Positions 34,083 to 47,620 of a stretch of DNA of 64,000 nucleotides are shown here, piece by piece. Source of the DNA: Halichondria panicea (Eukaryota > Porifera > Demospongiae > Suberitida > Halichondriidae); the NCBI RefSeq assembly GCF_963675165.1, contig NC_087383.1:2510979-2574978 (forward strand), read 5' to 3'. The translations under genes were made by a program, and so were the position numbers. Each line of letters starts with the position of its first letter. The stretch's first letter is position 1. The notes under the pieces are model-generated. The model had not been told where the DNA came from and searched no databases. It saw only the letters and a list, made by a program, of their open reading frames with translations.

Positions 34083-36964
34083 ATGGCCACTAAAGAGCAG
34101 AACCAAGGTATAAAGACTGTCATGTTTCCTATAAAGGATAAACCCAATGATTGCTAAAGCATAAAACCCTCATTGGTGATTGCTAACCTTGTGTGCTTGC
34201 TATCTATTTCAGAGCTCACAATTGACGATCTGAAGACAGAAATGAAACTGACTGATGAGCAGCTCAATACAGCAATAAAGGAACCAGATCTACCCGAGTT
34301 AGCAGCATGTTTCGACAATGTTCACAAAGGCTATCTTGAAAAATTGGAGCTCTCACCTGGAGAGCAAACTGACGTGAGGACTAGAGCATATGTAGATGGC
34401 ACTCTGGCAGGAATGTTGCTGGCTTTGAAATTCTGGATTCTGACCAACGGACAAGACGCCACTTTCCAAGCTCTGCTACTCATCATACTCTCCCTGCTCA
34501 AAGAAGACGTTGCTGTTCGAGTGTGCAAGTACTTGTCTGACAAATGTGAGTCTGTCATGTGAGAGTGCATGTGGTCATTGTGGTACCATACGTTGTGGGA
34601 GTGATTGCAACCAAATAAGGGACTTTCAACTTAATTGCTATTGTTACACATACAATTCTCTATTAACTATCACCAGGAATGGTACTCACCTATTGTTTTG
34701 TTTCCCCAGACTCCACCACCTCGTGTCCCCCCTCCCGAGAGAGGGTCCTGCTGAACCACAAGCTGTCCTCGTACAGGGACTACCTACAAAGTCGCTACAG
34801 AGCACGAGTATCCACATCAGCCATACAATGGCCTCCTGTTCCAACAAACAAAGTCTTCAAACTGGCAATGATTCAGAAGGAGAAAATACAGAGAGGAAGA
34901 ATCGACGATGAATTTGTTAGGCTATCAATCACAGGAAAAATCGACGATATTTTACTTCAAAAAACTCCGGTTAACTTGACTAACATTTTCTCTGAGATTG
35001 GAAATAGACGAAACTTTGTGTTGATTGAAGGAGCTCCCGGCTCTGGCAAGAGCACCCTTGCTCTACACATCTGTCAGGAGTGGGCAGAGGGAAAACTGTT
35101 CCAAGAGTTCGATATTGCAATCCTCGTGAGACTGAGAGATCCACTTGTTAGAGAAGCCAAGAAAATAGAAGACCTTCTCCCTTGTAGGAAATCAACACAC
35201 GCAAGCCAGATTGGAGATGAAATTTTAGAAACTGATGGCAAAGGTGTACTGTGGGTGCTGGACGGGTGGGACGAGCTTCCTTCTGACCTCCATGGAGACT
35301 CGATCATCACCAAACTAGTTGAACCAGGCTTTGCACAAGAAAGTCCGCTACATAAATCCGCCGTCATTGTAACATCTCGCCCGTCGTCTTCAGCTAAGCT
35401 CCACCCACGTGTATCGTCCAGGGTGGAAGTGTTGGGGTTCACTCCACATCAACTAGAACAGTATTTTACCGAGTGTCTGAATGGTGACTCACAAGCTGTG
35501 CAGACTCTACTGGAGAGAATTCGAGAGAACCCTGTGGTAGAAGGTAGCTGCTACCTCCCCCTCAATGCTTCCATTGTCGTTAATTGCTTTCTTTCTGATA
35601 ACCACTCACTCCCCACATCCAACCACGGGATATTCATATCAGTTGTCCAAAGCTCTCTCAAGAGATACCTCCAGGATAGGTTGGGGAAGACCACTCCAGT
35701 GGGAGACATCACATCCCCAGACTCACTGCCCTCGGAAATCAGAACAGAGACCGTACAAATGTGTCAACTTGCATATCATGGGATCGAAAAAAACAAAGCA
35801 ACATTTACTGACAATGATTTGGCCGCTCTTCGCATTACGAAGGAAATTTCATACGTTGGACTATTACAAACTGTTCCCAGTATCATTAGCGATGGTCATC
35901 TGGTTTACTACTGTTTTCTCCACCTGTCTATTCAAGAGCTACTAGCAGCAATCCACATCTCTCTCATGTCTCCCAAGCAACAAATTTCTGTATTCCAGAA
36001 GCTGTTTGGTAGTCCTCGATTCAGTGCAGTCTTCCAGTTTTATGCTGGTATCACCAAACTGAGTACTAGTAGACCAATCCTCAGTTTGCTACCTCGATTC
36101 TTGTGTCCAGTTCCAGCCACTGTTTTTGATCTGGTCAGAAAGGTTGTCAAAAAGGAGAAAGAGAAAGAGTATGGTGAGCCGAAGCCCCTTTTGTTGTCCC
36201 TCATCAATTGTTTGTACGAAGCTGAAGACTCGTCACTGTGTGTGTTTGTGGCTAATCTTCTTAATCACAATCTAAATCTTAATCACACTACAATGAATCC
36301 TATTGACTGCCTTTCTGTTGGATATTTCGCATCAGTTTGCTCCAAACCCAGTAATGGAGGATTCACACTTAGCCTCAAAATGTGCTCTATTGGTGACCAA
36401 GGCTGCAAATTTCTGGCCCGAGGACTCTCCAAGTGTCCCAACTCTAATAATGATATTCCTACAGGAGGGATACACATCGCTGAGATTATCGAGAACACTA
36501 GTTCAATATCTGGATTGAATTTACCTTTTAATGCCATTGGCAACAGTGGACTTAGCACACTCTGTGAGGCCTTGTCAACGAACACATCATTAAAGACACT
36601 GAACCTGCGCAATTGCTCACTAACAATATCAGACGACAATGGAGCTGACCTCTATCAACTTCTAAATACAAACAATTCCCTCGAACATCTTGATTTGTCA
36701 TTTAACACAGTGACTAGCTGTCGTCACATTGCTGCTGGACTTGCAGTCAATAAGACTCTGAGAAGATTGCACTTGGATGACTGTGAACTGACTGATCAGA
36801 GTATCGAGGAGCTATCAACTGGACTGATCAACAAGATTGAAACACTGGAGATATGGGATAATTACTCAATAACAGAAGATGGAATGAAGACGCTTGCCAG
36901 ACATCTAACCACCCACTGCTCTGAACTGACACAATTGTACATACCCTTCCACCTAAGATCCTGA
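34083..36964 (+). CDS. NLR3: DEATH-NACHT-LRR receptor, C-terminus truncated
   Basis: Join 34083-34107, 34213-34545, 34710-36964: 870 codons. Walker A GAPGSGKS at 227-234 and LWVLDGWDE at 300-308. The DEATH exon differs from NLR2 in one patch (SPGEQTDVRTRAYVDGTLAG) and NACHT in another (KKIEDLLPCRKSTHAS), while flanking sequence is the same. The LRR block is the most distinct of the three intact genes (NHTTMNPID, KPSNGGFTLSLKMC, LHLDDCELTD). TGT ATC in NLR2/NLR4 reads TGA TTC here (36962-36964), removing the last 23 residues (IETVFRD...LPEI), which remain readable downstream. The lost tail lies after the last LRR, so the product may still be stable. Near-identical to NLR4 up to about 36280. 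Confidence 0.92.
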
Positions 36965-37655
36965 TTCGAGACAGTATTCAGGGACGTTAACGAAGAGAGG
37001 AAGAGAAATGGACTACCCGAGATTGTTGTGTATAATAAGTATAATTATGATTATTAATTTATAATTAATTGATTGATTATTATTAATATAATTAATGTTT
37101 ATAATTAATGATGTTTAGTAAATTATAATTATGTTTAGTAAATTATAATTATGATTATTGTTGTTATTAATTAATTAATAAATGTTAATTAATTTGTTGT
37201 GTTATGCATCTAATCTCTATCATTGGTCAATATAATTATAGCACATGTACAGATGGTGACGAGTGAATTCAATGCTTCCTACTGACACGGAGAGCATGTC
37301 ATGCACTAGCTGTATGTATGTAACTGAATACACTATTGTAATAATGCTATAATCTCCACCTAGCTAGCCTCCTTCACAGGCTTTCAAGAGAAGTGCGGCA
37401 TGGGCCGGGATCGAGGCTAATCTCGACATGATCTACTTTTGACAACAATTATATTACTAGGACAATTTACAAAACAGTTAGTGCACAGAAGACTAGAAAT
37501 ATGTCGGCACATTACATAACAATTACCTAAAAACAAATCAGTTGGAATTGGTCAATATAGCACAGTAATAATGATGGTTTAAATTCAATGCTCCCTACAG
37601 TGTCACAGAGAGCACATGCACTGTACGTATAAAACTGTCAATGAATGTAGTGGAA
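36965..37655. other. AT-rich NLR3 3' flank with a 55-bp inverted-repeat element
   Basis: TTAATTAATAAATG at about 37170 offers a polyadenylation signal. 37367-37421 starts TAGCCTCCTTCACAGGC and ends GGGATCGAGGCTA, a miniature version of the ends of the 45215-45774 element. The block from about 37200 recurs after NLR4 at 52060-52540. No gene. Confidence 0.55.
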
Positions 37656-40600
37656 ATCCAATTTAACGCTCTGTCGATTTTTGTTCATGAGGAAGATGAG
37701 CAGATTAACGTTCACTTTGGCCCTTTCAAACATCTTCATGATTGCCAGGCCCTCGTATTGCAGCTGAAGGAGGTCCTGTGTGGGGAGAAGAGAGGGCAGT
37801 GAAACACTTCAACTGGTGTATAAGACAAAGAATGCTTGTATTTGTAAGACAAATGAATACATGTACTTACATACACCGTACAAGCGTACCAACACTATAC
37901 CTGACACAAGGCAGTAAACTTCTTGAACACTTTACGTACCTACCAAATTAATTCTACCTGCACACACACCTCACCTGGAGGACCTTCTCTATCTGCCTGA
38001 TGTGATCTCAAACACAATATTTCCGAACCTGAACCTGGACGAGTAAGAAATAATGTTCACATAATTATAGCATAACGTTGCACATAAGATCAAAGCCGTA
38101 GCAAGCAGTCAGGCTGGTCAGGTTTTGGCCTAACCACTTTTTGCAGCTGGGTAGGTAATGGTCGTAAATATTGTAAGTGATAATGCGCATGCTATTTTGG
38201 TGAGGAAAAGGGATGACCTTTTTCTTAGGTAAAAAATTCATCACTGTATAAAAGTTCCAATAGTAGAAAAGCAGCTGACCTTTAATTGTAAGTTGGCCTG
38301 ACCACTTTAAAGTTGCTTGCTACGCTCCTGCATGAAGATTGGGGCATAAAAATAAGTCAATAGCCTCACACTGGAGGAATTGCTAAAGTCTAGTATAGTC
38401 TGAGCTTCAGTCAAACAGTGGACAAAGTACGTACCAGAGCAATTAATGGCACATGTGATGATGATCATGTTGTTTAATAGAAGTATGCTAGTATAACGGC
38501 TACTCAAGTATACGAAGACTCACAGAGTGGGTGGAGCATATCTCCATGAACGCCGATGTATGGATGATTGGCTTGGTCACGTCAGAGTACTTGTCGATAC
38601 CCAGCCTTCTGTCCGGGGGGTCCAATGTTGATACTCGCAAGAACTCTCTGTGGGGGGTACAATGAGTGTATGTATATTCATACCCTCTGCATGGCAACGA
38701 AAATAGCTAATGTGCAATTTAGATCATACGATACTTTAGTAGAAGGTAGAAACACACATGGCATCATCACATGACCATCATTCGTACATACACACTTTCC
38801 ACTAGTTGACTACAAATTCAGTTTTGGTTATCACATTTCTTATACCTAAATCTTGAAGGCGTCCGAGTGTACGGGTTCATTACTGACAGGGCAGCACTCT
38901 CAGCCTCAAACTGTGCAAAGGAACAGGAAAAACACGATAAACTCTTAAACCAACACATAACCATCATGGAAAGTTAATAATTTTCTGCTGATTTGGTGTT
39001 TTTTACACAAATAATTATCTAGTCCAGTACTAATTTAATGTACAAAGATGCAGTGCATAATGTAGGCCATAATCTGTACAGGTATACTGTACCACTTTTA
39101 TCACCTGTTGTTTGTAGCACTCAAATATCTACCCCATCGGCACACTGCTCTGCTCCTACTCCTCACAGCGATCCAGTGCCTTCTTGAGCTCTTCCTCCAT
39201 CACAAGTCTCTCTTGAACAGCAGACTGGGTAATAGATTGCATGGTGGTCATGTACACACACAGGTATACAGATACAACCATCACAACATCGTGGTAGTAG
39301 TACAGTAGTTATATAATTGCAGGTACATGTATTAATGAAAGCACTGCGGGTGCTGATGCCTCGGTGGAGGTGCAAAGCTACATAACATAAAGCTACACAC
39401 ATTATCATGATGAATATTTTTGCATTTTTGCTGCATGCAAACTCAAATTGCATGGTGGTCGATCATGTACACACACACACACAGGTAATACAACCACCAT
39501 GTGGTAGTGGTACAGCTGTTTGCTCACTGCATTACCACAAAACAACAAAATACCATACAATGTTGCTATGCAAACAACATGTGATCCTAAGCAATGATGG
39601 CTTCTAGCACTTGTAGGTACTTTTTGAGAGTTACAAAAATGGCTAATCTGCGAGACCCTCAAAAATTACCCACTATAAGGTGGCATCAATATTAACTGAT
39701 ACAGTACCCGAAATGCAACTTTTATATGGGGAAAAAAAAGGACAATAGTCTCTAGACACAATCGGCATCATGTATTGTGTATTTTGCCTAAGCCTTAATC
39801 TGTATAGCAGGTCATTTTCGTGGGATAAAAAATCCGAGACAAAAACATAGGCGTGGTGCAGCAGTGATTTTGTGTGTAAAAATTCCCTTTGCTTCACTGC
39901 ATTGCATGCGTTCCGGTCAACCATGCCTACGTTTTCGTGAGTGATAAATATTCGTCAAGGTTTAGCTTGCCCACGGAAACTCTACCCAGGACGCTATACG
40001 TACGGTACGGTATACTGTACCACTGTATCACCTGTTTCAAGTATACTCTTCCTTCTCACGTTACTTTGTAGCACTCGAATAATTATGTCCACCCCGTCCA
40101 CTGCTCTGATCCAACTCCTCACAGTTCCAGTGCCTTCTTGAGCTCTTCCTCCATCACAAGTCTCTCTTGCACAGCAGACTGGGTAATAGATTGCATGGTG
40201 GTCATGTACACACACAGGTATACAGATACAACCATCACAACATCGTGGTAGTAGTACAGTAGTAATAAAGGTACAGTAGACTCTCGCTATTCCGACTCTC
40301 TGAAGTACGGCCTGAAATGTGGCCAACTCGCTATTCTGTATACCTGCTGCCCCAAACTAGTAATTTTATACGTATACATTTTGGGTGTGGTTTAGCAGAA
40401 AAACTGTGTGTGGGGGGAGTGGTTGGGGTGTACAATGAGAGGTAGGAAGCGGGATGCTCATGAACACTACAATGAAAGTTATAAAAAGGTAAACCGTTTT
40501 GTGAGCAAACACAGCTGTGGGATTACATTGTAATAGAGAGGAAATGATTCATTTATTATCCTCGAGACAAAACCGCAAAATCAGTCATTAATATTCGAGG

Positions 40601-41730
40601 TAGGTTGATTTTAAGCCGCGGCTATTTTCTGAAATGCAAACTACCGCGCTCTTCTGGCCAAGTTGCACTGTCCCAAGGGTGGCCGGATTAACGAGAGTCT
40701 ACTGTACATGTATTAATTATACAGTATTCACCGAGTGTATACATGTACATGCTAAACTCACATCTGCCTTGCTGTTGGCCAGTTCCAATTCTCTCACCAG
40801 CTCAGCCATGACACCTGGGTCCATGATTTGAGACCTCTCGAGCAGCTTCTCCTCCAACTCCCTCAGCAGGTTATCCTCTAGACATTGAATGGTCTCACTC
40901 TTCTCCTCAACCTGACAAGGGAACATCAATAAGTTGCTGCCAGGTGGAGAATACTCGACATACAATAGTGACGTGCATGTACAGTCAACTACTGAAAATC
41001 TGGCAATGAAATTTAACGGTATTCTCCCACTTTGAGATAAAGGTCAGCTTAAAGTTGGACTGTAGGTTAGGTATTAAATAGGCATCTGCTATCAGGGTTG
41101 TTGCAATAACTATTATAAAGAGATAGTACGTACGTGTAATCACACAGTACACCATCAGATCGGCTATTCAGAGCATAGATCATACAGTATATACTGTACA
41201 AACTGTGCAAAGGAACAGGAAAACATGATAAACCGGCATTACGGTAACTTAAACCAACAGATGATAAATGGACTAAAAATCATGAAAACTCACTAATAAT
41301 AACGAGTGTTGCAAACTGCGATGTGCTAATGCATGCCTCTCACTTATAGTTTCGATTAGGGGGGGAGGGGCTAAATGAGGCTCTTTATACTGCTAATCAC
41401 AGGGGCCCCTCTTTCCGTATTCCCCCAAAACCTAATCGCAGTCTCGTGACCCCTAACCTCTAGCGTGAGAGATATGAATGGGCACGTACATTTAACATCT
41501 GCTTAACCGGTACCTCGCGGATATGACACAAAAAATCTACTGCAACCTGTAAGATTAGTCTGATATACATGTACCACAGAAACAGTGTGCTTGCTTGCAT
41601 ACATGCTAATTTAAAACTACTCACATCTGCATAGTTCCAATTTTCACTCCAGCTCAGCCATGACACCCGGGTCCATGATTTGATATCTCTTGAGCAGCTT
41701 CTCCTCCATGTCTAGATGACTGCACTTCTA
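37656..41730 (-). pseudogene. Unassigned minus-strand gene, exons zeta to alpha, copy C
   Basis: In minus-strand order: zeta 41628-41712 (degraded) and 40764-40912 (open, ELVRELELANSKADV), epsilon 40118-40202 and again 39175-39243 (ERLVMEEELKKA), delta 38862-38918 (FEAESAALSVMNPYTRT), gamma 38522-38652 (RRLGIDKYSDVTKPIIHTS, open), beta 37973-38041 with a deletion of about 13 bp, alpha ending at 37775 upstream (DLLQLQYEGLAIMKMF). The order and CAG/GT borders look like real exons of one gene downstream of EFR3-like exon 10. Epsilon is duplicated with its intron. Not recognised; could be the C-terminal half of the EFR3-like protein or a separate gene. Confidence 0.5.
39795..40015. mobile_element. 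MITE remnant ('tcgtggg ... cccacgga')
   Basis: 39795-39830 (TATAGCAGGTCATTTTCGTGG) and 39965-40010 (GCTTGCCCACGGAAACTCTA, ending TATACGTACGGTA) are degraded inverted ends related to 16166-16350. The same remnant, shortened, is at 27390-27515. Confidence 0.5.
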
Positions 41731-42054
41731 GAAGGTAAAAGGAAAACAAAATAATGCATTTGGTAAAGATCTACTCTCATGCAAACAACATTGTAATTAG
41801 TATTGAGAGCAAATACATGTGATGATCATTACCAAATTTACTGGTAAAGGGTCAAACTGTTAGCAAGAGAGTTCATAATAGACGAACTCTTGCTGTTAGT
41901 ATGTAAAATTGCCAGCTATGGACCCCAACTAGTACCTACATGCAAATTTTAGGGGGGGGGAATTGGAGCTAGGGGGGGATATCCCCCTTCCCCCCTGTAT
42001 GACACCCTGCTCACCCTTTAGAAGACTGCCCCCCCCCCATACACACACACTCAT
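41731..42054. other. Intron-like spacer
   Basis: Non-coding. Paralogue of 28690-29009, with longer G and C runs (41952-41960, 42028-42038). Confidence 0.4.
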
Positions 42055-43959
42055 CCTTCTAGAAGAATGTCCCACAATAGCCTTTGGAGCTGTCTCCTTC
42101 CTCTTAGCAATCACTCCATCGATGTGCGTCTTGAGTACCTCGTTTCGACTAATCTTGGACGCTAGATACAGCACACCTGCCACTGTAGCATGTAGCACCA
42201 CTCTGTGATGTGCCTCAAGACCTTTCTCCTTCACAGCAAGCTCTTGCAGCTGGTGTAGGAAGACCAGTATATCTGAGAGCCTTTGATAAGAGAATTCCAG
42301 TGTCAGGAGAAATACGAGTTGGTAGAAAGCGAGTGTGTTAGCAGGGCTAGTGCAGAGAGTTTTGGCCAGTTCCAGGAGATTGGTGAAGAGAGAGTTGACT
42401 GTTTTAGAGAGGAATCCTTTCTAAACCACACCCTCCAGACTCACCCAATCACTGCACAAGGGGAGGGTATAAATACACGTACATGTAGCTGTATGCACTG
42501 CACATGACATACATGTAGTGAAAGCTAAGACAAAAGCTCATATGGACCTGTGTAACTAACAAATAAAATATAGTGTGCCTCAAATGCACACTGAACATAG
42601 CAAGGTACACACACACACACACATCCACATACGTGTTGAGAGGAATCTTGTCCTTGTTGGCATGGTATTGTACGAGACGATGCCAGAGTAGGGCCACATC
42701 CAGCTGTGTGTTGGGCTCTCGTATGAGGAGCAATTGAACGAGGGAGGCAAACAGTTGCCCTGGGAAGCCGGCTCTAGCACTGATGCGTGACAGGTGTCAG
42801 CCACCGCCCTCAAACACTTAACCAGGGAGGTAGTCAACATGGGGATGCATAATAAAGGAGAGAATACAATTATGGAAGCTTAAACACTTAGTAATGCATG
42901 CAGTCTATTGTGCATGGTCACATAATCAAAGGTTACTGCTATAAACAGGACTCACGAAGGCACCAGAATCAGAGAACACGTACATGTACACAAACAGTTA
43001 TTAAATGAAGCAATAGCTTTAAAATACAATTCTCACCTGTTTTGAGTGTCCTGAGGTGCCAGAGGATGTACAGACAGTCCAGTGGTGGCTCTGCTATCAA
43101 GACCCCCTGGCCACGGGTACATAAGAGTTGATTTTCCCCAGTATATCTGGCTTGTGATAGTCGGGAAGGACTCCTGCAAACTCCCCCACAGTGATAGTGA
43201 TGGATTGCTGAAAGGTCAAAGAGGACGTGAGGTCAGAGGGGCCATCTGAAACAGTTTCTATGGAGATACGGAGGTGGCGGACCAGTGTACGGAATATATC
43301 CAGTACAGACGGACCTGCATGAGTGGACACAAGCTAAGTAATGTAAATACATTATGCAGATTTAAAGCGTGGAATTAAACCGTGTCAAAACATACATGTA
43401 CACGTGCAGTCATGCAAAAACTTTAATAACAGTTATGAAAGCATCTACGTATGAAGAATAAATGCGTATAGCCTTCTTTAGAAAATGGCCCAAAAATAAT
43501 GTGTGAAACCATACAAGTACTTTACCATGGAGACTCACCTAGAGAGCTGTCTGCTGCCACGGCAACACACTTAGAGAGTGTGCCGAGGATCCCTTGTTTG
43601 GTCTCCCAGGACTCCTTCACCTTGGCATCCAGGTGGTCCACCAGCGACTGGACGGCCTTGTACCGATCCTGTCTCTATGGGGGTACGTGTACAGTGGATA
43701 ATGTACACTACAGGGCTGTAGGGGTACGTGTTAGATACTGTACCCTGGGGGGCTGTGGGGGGATAAGATAATGTACACTGGGGGGTACATGTCTACACTG
43801 TAAGTAGACACTGGAGGGAACAATTGAAATGCTTGAATAAACAATCTTGTTCAGAAAGTGACGGAGTATGTTGGACCTGAAAGCTATCAATGTTACGTTA
43901 TGGACAGTCAAGTCAGAATTTACAGTTGACCGTACACGACCATAAGTATCAAGCATGAT

Positions 43960-44583
43960 CAAGGGCGTATACAGAGAAGAGGGCATGCAACTCACTATGT
44001 ACCCTACGTACTCATCCGACTTTGTATCAGAGACCGGATATGCTAAAAATAGAATTCAGTATACGGATGTGAACAAGTGGGCGGTGCTGTTTACGGAGTT
44101 ATAATTATGGGTGTGTACATCAGAGCTGCCTTTGCTAGCTAGCTAGCTAGCTAACATAACATGAACAGTGCAGTATTATTTTAGAGAAGTGTCATGACCA
44201 GTCCTAGTCCAGCCAGGTCCAATACAACCCCTTCGAGCAGGAAGTTAAGTGCTGGGCGCATTGTTAAGAAGTACCAGAGACTCAGGAAGACAGGTTTATT
44301 GTACCTAGGTTTCATCTTCTTGGACTTGCAACTGTTGGATGGTTTGCCTCTTTGCCTTTGACACTGCTAGTACGAGCCATACTGCTGCTGAGAACTAGTT
44401 TTACTATGCTGCAATCAAGCTAGCTAGCTAGCACAGATATAAAAAATACTTTGATTTACCTTGTGCGGTCAAAGGTTACGCGTGGGCGTTTTTGTGGGCA
44501 GTTCTAAAAATAGCTCACTACAAAGTCGGATGATCTGAGAATAGGGCGAGAGTTGCATGCCCTCTTCTCTGTATACGCCCTTG
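43960..44583. mobile_element. 624-bp hAT-like MITE with 34-bp TIR and 7-bp target duplication
   Basis: Ends CAAGGGCGTATACAGAGAAG (43960 on) and the exact complement to 44583 pair over 34 bp, with further imperfect pairing inside (TCATCCGACTTTG / CAAAGTCGGATGA). GCATGAT stands directly on both sides (43953-43959, 44584-44590). Copy B lacks the element. Target size suggests hAT; no transposase inside. Confidence 0.88.
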
Positions 44584-44764
44584 GCATGATGCACTAATAA
44601 TAATACACTATGGTGAGAACCGTTTCCAAGTTGGCCACCAGTATATACGTGTACCTGCATGGCTTCCACGACGATGATGTACACACCAGCTGTGAATTCC
44701 TTGTCTGATATCCATAGTTTGTTTAGGTCAAAGTGTCTATAAGGGGAGCAATGGAGTGCTACTA

Positions 44765-45095
44765 CCGTATAGCGGGTATATTTCGAGGGTATAAATTTTC
44801 GCGGATGGACCATTACAAAGGATTTCGCGGATTTTATTTTCGTGGTCTGAGTTCCAGCCTTTTGGCGCATGCGCACATCAACATGCAGCTGTTACCACCA
44901 CACCGTTAGCCTCGAATCCAGGCCTAGCCTATAACGGTGAGGCACCTCTTATTGTCGATAGGTGTGGTCAATAATACTGAACACGCCTACTATTCAATAA
45001 AGATATAAATTTTCGTGGGTAAAAATTTTCGCGGTAGAGGCTCAATCCGCGAAAACCGCGAACATTTATACCCTCGAAATATACCCGCTATACGG
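44765..45095. mobile_element. 331-bp MITE with exact TA target duplication
   Basis: CCGTATAGCGGGTATATTTC and its complement at the far end pair over about 38 bp. TA flanks both ends. Copy B at 31240 reads 'ac-tatatacacagg', exactly the empty site. Tc1/mariner-like target choice. Confidence 0.9.
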
Positions 45096-45214
45096 TATAT
45101 ACACAGGATATGAGACAATGGTTGTCATGGTACTAGACCTGCTGAGACAACATTGCACAATAGGTCATAGCACTTTACTAACATCAGGAGTTAATTAAGA
45201 ATCCTAATGAACTC

Positions 45215-45774
45215 TAGCCTCGATCCCAGGCCGCACTTCCCACTAGGGAAGTAGGCCTGGTATCGACTGCTTGCGCATGCCCTAATATCCCCCCGATATC
45301 TGGGGGCTTTGGATAACATCGTTTATGCTCAGTAAAACTATGACATCACAACGAAAGGAAGTGGATTGAAAGAAGTAGATAGAAAGTTCGATTGAAGGTT
45401 TCTAGCCCATCGGATAGCATTCTCTGATAGCTACCCTTAGCCTGCTATGTTAACAAAAGACTCACAGCCTGCAACAGTGTGGATGACGATCGTCTGAAAG
45501 GAGTGACGGCTGATAAAAGCCTATATGGACAGGCCACGCCCATTTAACACTAACTTGGTGAAAGTCTACTATACTACTGCTACTGATTCTATCAGAAGAA
45601 AATAGCAGTACAACAAACCTACACAGCTCTGTCTCTAGCTAGCTAGCTATATAGCTCTGTGTATGACTTTTAGGATATTTTCTCTGATGTATCCAGTATT
45701 ATAGGAATATTTATTTGGCGCATGCGCAAGCAGTCGATAGCAGGCCTTCTTTCAAAGGCCGGTGAAGGAGGCTA
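45215..45774. mobile_element. 560-bp element with TAGCCTC ends
   Basis: Ends TAGCCTCGATCCCAGGCC and (complement) TAGCCTCCTTCACCGGCC, with subterminal CGACTGCTTGCGCATGCC / complement near 45268 and 45725. Flanks 'aatgaactc' and 'aatgaattc' form an 8-9-bp target duplication with one mismatch. Copy B (near 31361) has the empty site. hAT-like; no ORF. Confidence 0.8.
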
Positions 45775-47235
45775 AATGAATTCCTGCTGAATGCAATTCC
45801 ATTTAAGTTACACCTATTAGGGAAACCACCTTGCCTACAAGTACAGTGTTGTAACACCTACGTACGTACACTGTATACATGCACATTAGGGAAACCACCT
45901 TGCCTACAAGTAGCACCTACGCACACGAGGCATTGAATGACTTACTGCAGTATTGGCTTGAGGACACTGTCGATGTGAGAGAGTCCGGCAAAAGTTATGA
46001 GCTCAGTGAGACTATCCTGAGAGTACCCTCCCAGACTGTCCCCCTCCTCCACAACAGGCTGGATCTCTCTGTCAGAGTGGGAGGGGGGTTACTATGGGCA
46101 CACACTGCATATAATTATCTAAGGCCATCAATAGGTAAGTTTGATACAGACTGAGGCTATCAATGTTTCTGGTACATGTATGTAGCTCATTGAAGTATGT
46201 GTATTAGCCAGTGCTTCAGGAGTAGAACTGAAGCAAATTGTAGTGACTATCCTAGACAGTATACCTTGACTGGGCGACACTGTGACTGTGCATATTGAAG
46301 AGGAAGGGCGGCACTATCTTGTTCATGTGATCAAGGTCCCAAATGTTCATCTGGAGGTTGTCTTGCCGACCAATCTTCTTTATCACTCCCCTCAGCCCTT
46401 GCAACCCAGCCATCCGCGTCCTGTGTGAGGTGTAGTGGGGAGGGGTGGAGTTGGTGATGAAAGCAATGTGATCACAAGTTATGCATGTGGCAGAGCACCC
46501 TAAGGGCGGTACAGTTAAAATATGACACCTAACACTTCGACCTGTGGCCACTCAAACTCATTTCAAAACAGTAAATGTACACATACTCGTGATATTTATC
46601 GGCGTCGTCGACATTCTTGGTGAGGCTAAGAGAGGCAAAGCGGTGGATGAGGACGTCGTACTGTCTGTGGTAGGGGGTGTTCCCTTCCTCTCGCTCGGCA
46701 AACTTCACAAACTGTGTGTGTGCGGAGGAAGGGTCAATGTGTTGTATAAACAAGTTCACTTCACACACTCACTCCTGGCCAATGGCATACCCCCTCCACA
46801 CCCACTACACACCCACACATATACATGCATGTTCACTTTCCGCACTCTCACACTTACACTCGCTACTCACACCCACACACATACACGCACGTTCACTCTC
46901 GGCACTATCACAGACACACACTCTACTCACACCCACACACACCACACACCCACACCCACTCCCTACTCACCGAATTGGTGGCCATGATATGCAGTTCTGT
47001 GTTGCTAGTTTCCAGCATATTATGCAGTATATCCAGGTAGCTATCCACAATCAACTGGAGCTTTCGTGAGTCACAGGCTGACAGCAGCTTCTCCGTCACT
47101 TGCAGAGCCACACTCACATGCCTGGGGGGAGGGAGAGGCATGAAAATGGTATTTTGTACCACGTTTGTGAGAAAGCCATTGGATACTATAGTTGTATCAT
47201 AGATATAACATTTAAAGTTCCCAGCCACATATATA

Positions 47236-47620
47236 CCGTATATCTTCTAATTTATCGGACACTTCTAATTACCCAGACACTCTTTTGGGCAATTTTCGTT
47301 GTTCTAATACAACGGACACTCCAGTACTTTAATATTACATTTGTTCTAAATATCCGGACAATACCGAGTTATCATTCACAGACGGCAAGTAAGACTTAGA
47401 GCGCTGCAGTTAGATAGCTTTGAGTAGCTAGTTTTAGATAGCTTGTGCAACTATTCAGTCGTACCCTGTTCTATTAAACTTAGCTAGCTCGCATGCAGCT
47501 GCTTGCTTGTTCTAATTATTCCGGACACTTCGCATGCTCTATAAAAATCTGTTCCAATTATACCCGGACAATTTCCAAAATAATTATTTTTTCCTGTCCG
47601 ATAAATTAGAAGATATACGG
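47236..47620. mobile_element. 385-bp TIR MITE, family 1, in EFR3-C intron 1
   Basis: CCGTATATCTTCTAATTTAT...TCGGACA at the left pairs with TGTCCGATAAATTAGAAGAT at the right over 27 bp. TA on both sides. Absent from introns of copies A (17712) and B (32724). Confidence 0.88.

Noticed and set aside
44765-45095. Possible regulatory palindrome of EFR3-C
   Set aside because: Exact TA duplication and an empty site in copy B show it is a transposon insertion.
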